DNA of 64,000 nt. Source: Candidatus Zixiibacteriota bacterium. GTDB lineage: Bacteria > Zixibacteria > MSB-5A5 > GN15 > FEB-12. The notes under the pieces were generated by a model. It did no database searches. It was not told where the DNA came from and was given only the letters and a program-made list of their open reading frames with translations. The DNA is taken from positions 646,411 through 710,410 of the forward strand of contig JBFLZR010000002.1 in NCBI GenBank assembly GCA_040756055.1, given 5' to 3'. Shown piece after piece: positions 62,196-64,000 of the stretch. A program made the translations under genes and the position numbers. Position 1 is the first letter of the stretch; every line of letters starts with the position of its first letter.

Positions 62196-64000
62196 GTGAA
62201 ATGTTTTAACCAATCAAAGGGAGGAGTGATGCGGAATTTCGCGCTGTACCTTATCATAGCCGTCGTGATTGGGATGATGACATCGACAGAGGGGCTGTGC
62301 CAAGAGTGCTATGGAGGTATTGAATGTGATTCGACGTGTATGCCCATTGTTGTAGACTATAGTGCCGAGGTCATCGGCGTAGACCCAAGCACCGGATTAG
62401 TTGCGTTCTGTTTTTCAATAAGCGCGAGGGGACAGAAGGAATTTCCGTTTGGCGGCTTTGTAGCTGTACTAAATGCCACTGATGGTTATGGCGAGGTGGT
62501 GAGTTGTCATGTGCTAGAGCTAGGGTGTCATGAATGTACAGGCAAGTTTTCAAGACTACTTCAGTGTCCTGACGGGCAGATAGGATTTTGGTGGGAAGCG
62601 TGGCAGTACCTTAATAACGGATACTGCGGTTGTACGTCTGACACCACCTGGATATCGGTTCCGGAGATATCGCCGGAGCCCACCGATGTTCCTCTCGCGA
62701 AGGAAGACGAGTACGGAAAGCCCCTGTGTACCGAGGCAATAGGGCATCCAATAAACGCGCTGAACGGCAATGTGTATACTGAGGCGGTCGATGTAACTAT
62801 ACCCTCCGACCGGGGGCCAAGCCTGCGTTTCGTGAGACATTATAACAGCATGGATGCTTTTACCACGGCCCTGGGCCGTGGTTGGAGGCATTCCTACGAC
62901 TATTCGATCTGGATATCGTCAGACAGCAGCCGAGTGAACGTACGAGAAGGATCGGGACGGCAGCTTTCCTTCCGGAACAAACCGGCTATGGGCGATTACT
63001 GGTATGAATCGCCTCTGGGAGTTTTGGACAGACTCGAGTTCGAGCAGACGGCGGGCGTTTACTATCTCGTGAAGCCCGACGACACCAAATACTGGTTCGA
63101 CACTGAGAGGCAACTCGATTACATCGAGGATCGCAACGGCAACCGTCTTGACTTGAATTATGAAGGCGGGTTTCTGACCAGCGTAACCGATGCGTCTGGC
63201 AGAAGTCTTAATTTCGTCTACGCTGGGACGAAGCTATCGGAGATCCGATCCGATTTGGATGAACTTTTGGTATCTTATGACTACGACGATGAAGACTGGG
63301 TGCTTGAACGGGCTACGTACCCCGATGGAAGTTGGGAGGGATATACCTATGCTGGTGATATTGGGGACGGCGGATACATTCACGCCATTTCGAATTCGGC
63401 CGGGGTCGGACATTACTATGGATACGACCCTGATGGCCGGGCGACATCTACCTATGGGAACGACGACATCGACAGGGCAGATCTCACGTACATACGCTTT
63501 TGCGACACGTGTCCGGTACTCTTCGAAACAAACGTGAGTTACCCGAACCGAAATAAAAGTTCGGTCTTTCATTCCATGTTTTCTAATGACGGTGACAGGC
63601 GAATTTTGGTTGACGTGACCGATCCCGACTGTCCCAGTTGCGCAGTGGCATACGAATATGATGGCGGGGGAAATCGCAGAAGGATCATCTACGCCAACGG
63701 TGTCGAGGACACCCTCAGCTATGACGTGCGTGGGAACATGCTGTCCTACACCCGCGCGGCCAACACTTCGCTGGCGCAGACGACGTTCTTTGAATATCAT
63801 GACGTCTACAACCTTCCCACAAAAGAATACTCCACCAGCATCGCTAATCCCGCCAGCGGTGATACAATCAGATACGATTACGACGACAACGGTAACCTGC
63901 AGTACTACACTGAGTTCGGTTGGAAATCGGCCACCGAGAGCTATGAGTATATTACATCGTATTCGTACAATGAATTTGGTCAGGTGGAGACAATCAACGG
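62196..64000 (+). CDS. Secreted RHS/YD-repeat protein (3' truncated by window edge)
   Basis: The frame is open from a GTG at 62196 (with GAGGGAGGAA upstream) to the window end, giving 601 codons. A signal peptide (FALYLIIAVVIGMMTSTEGLC) is followed by a Cys-rich region of about 160 residues, then GHPINALNGNVYTEAVDVT, the entry to DUF6531/RHS domains, and FVRHYNSMDAF. From about residue 300 YD repeats appear (YIEDRNGNRLDLNYEGG, YGYDPDGRATSTYG, YEYDGGGNRRRIIYANG, YDYDDNGNLQYYTEFG). RHS proteins form a beta-cage around a C-terminal toxin or adhesive tip, which lies beyond the window. Confidence 0.9.
   Translation, partial: MKCFNQSKGGVMRNFALYLIIAVVIGMMTSTEGLCQECYGGIECDSTCMPIVVDYSAEVIGVDPSTGLVAFCFSISARGQKEFPFGGFVAVLNATDGYGEVVSCHVLELGCHECTGKFSRLLQCPDGQIGFWWEAWQYLNNGYCGCTSDTTWISVPEISPEPTDVPLAKEDEYGKPLCTEAIGHPINALNGNVYTEAVDVTIPSDRGPSLRFVRHYNSMDAFTTALGRGWRHSYDYSIWISSDSSRVNVREGSGRQLSFRNKPAMGDYWYESPLGVLDRLEFEQTAGVYYLVKPDDTKYWFDTERQLDYIEDRNGNRLDLNYEGGFLTSVTDASGRSLNFVYAGTKLSEIRSDLDELLVSYDYDDEDWVLERATYPDGSWEGYTYAGDIGDGGYIHAISNSAGVGHYYGYDPDGRATSTYGNDDIDRADLTYIRFCDTCPVLFETNVSYPNRNKSSVFHSMFSNDGDRRILVDVTDPDCPSCAVAYEYDGGGNRRRIIYANGVEDTLSYDVRGNMLSYTRAANTSLAQTTFFEYHDVYNLPTKEYSTSIANPASGDTIRYDYDDNGNLQYYTEFGWKSATESYEYITSYSYNEFGQVETIN

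Overview
The window is one contiguous piece of a Gram-negative bacterial chromosome of moderate to high GC, with genes closely packed on both strands. Outer-membrane traits are a phosphoheptose isomerase, an O-antigen-ligase-like protein and two signal-peptide-bearing beta-barrel candidates. A bacterial geranylgeranylglyceryl-phosphate (GGGP) synthase, an archaeal-type bifunctional phosphoglucose/phosphomannose isomerase, a DUF3098-like protein and Reg_prop-type propellers together suggest an uncultivated lineage of the FCB superphylum (Zixibacteria-like). That placement is inference from gene content; no rRNA or tRNA gene was found.

Layout. 0-8 kb: clpP (5' truncated), clpX, an AhpD-like protein, endonuclease V, an M20 amidohydrolase, a secreted propeller, a YbbR/CdaR-like protein and tsaD. 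8-14.3 kb: three tandem paralogues of a membrane GT-C-like protein with a TPR tail. 14.4-16.4 kb: a four-gene overlapping DUF4388 operon with its own promoter and terminator. 16.7-23 kb: recX-alaS-GGGP synthase-gmhA-O-antigen ligase-small membrane protein. 23.2-26.2 kb: an RlmI-like methyltransferase, then a more A+T-rich patch with a DUF3800 gene and an unknown exported protein. 26.3-34 kb: a GT4 glycosyltransferase facing a tightly overlapping minus-strand cluster (tmk, S41 protease, TauE/SafE, DUF1634, HAD phosphatase, nucleotidyltransferase/degenerate phosphomannomutase). 34-42.3 kb: inositol-phosphate synthase, a TetR regulator with a palindromic operator, csaA, two paralogous beta-barrel proteins, nitroreductase, PfkB kinase and CDP-alcohol phosphotransferase. 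42.5-48 kb: obgE-dprA-ptsH-ptsI-PGI/PMI. 48-51.5 kb: a small exported protein with a TPR-sigma54 activator, then a 48-residue membrane protein. 51.5-52.9 kb: a toxin-antitoxin-chaperone-like locus. 53-64 kb: SDR, thioredoxin-like protein, two Cys-rich exported peptides, exported MTAN-like protein, propeller-transglutaminase, an internally deleted sodium:solute symporter, penicillin acylase and the 5' part of a secreted RHS/YD-repeat gene.

Common themes are envelope and glycan construction (heptose, O-antigen, mannose activation, GT-C and GT4 enzymes, possible ether and inositol lipids) and housekeeping protein quality control. The most interesting accessory locus is 51.5-52.9 kb: a HicA-like gene, a HicB-type antitoxin with a C-terminal extension, and a SecB-like chaperone, all overlapping and preceded by a perfect 31-bp palindrome that covers the predicted -10 box. 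Other notable points are the paired Cys-rich peptides beside a CxxC protein, the exported peptide/TPR-sigma54 pair, the mini-symporter, the His-for-Asp change in endonuclease V, and a promoter lying inside a terminator loop.
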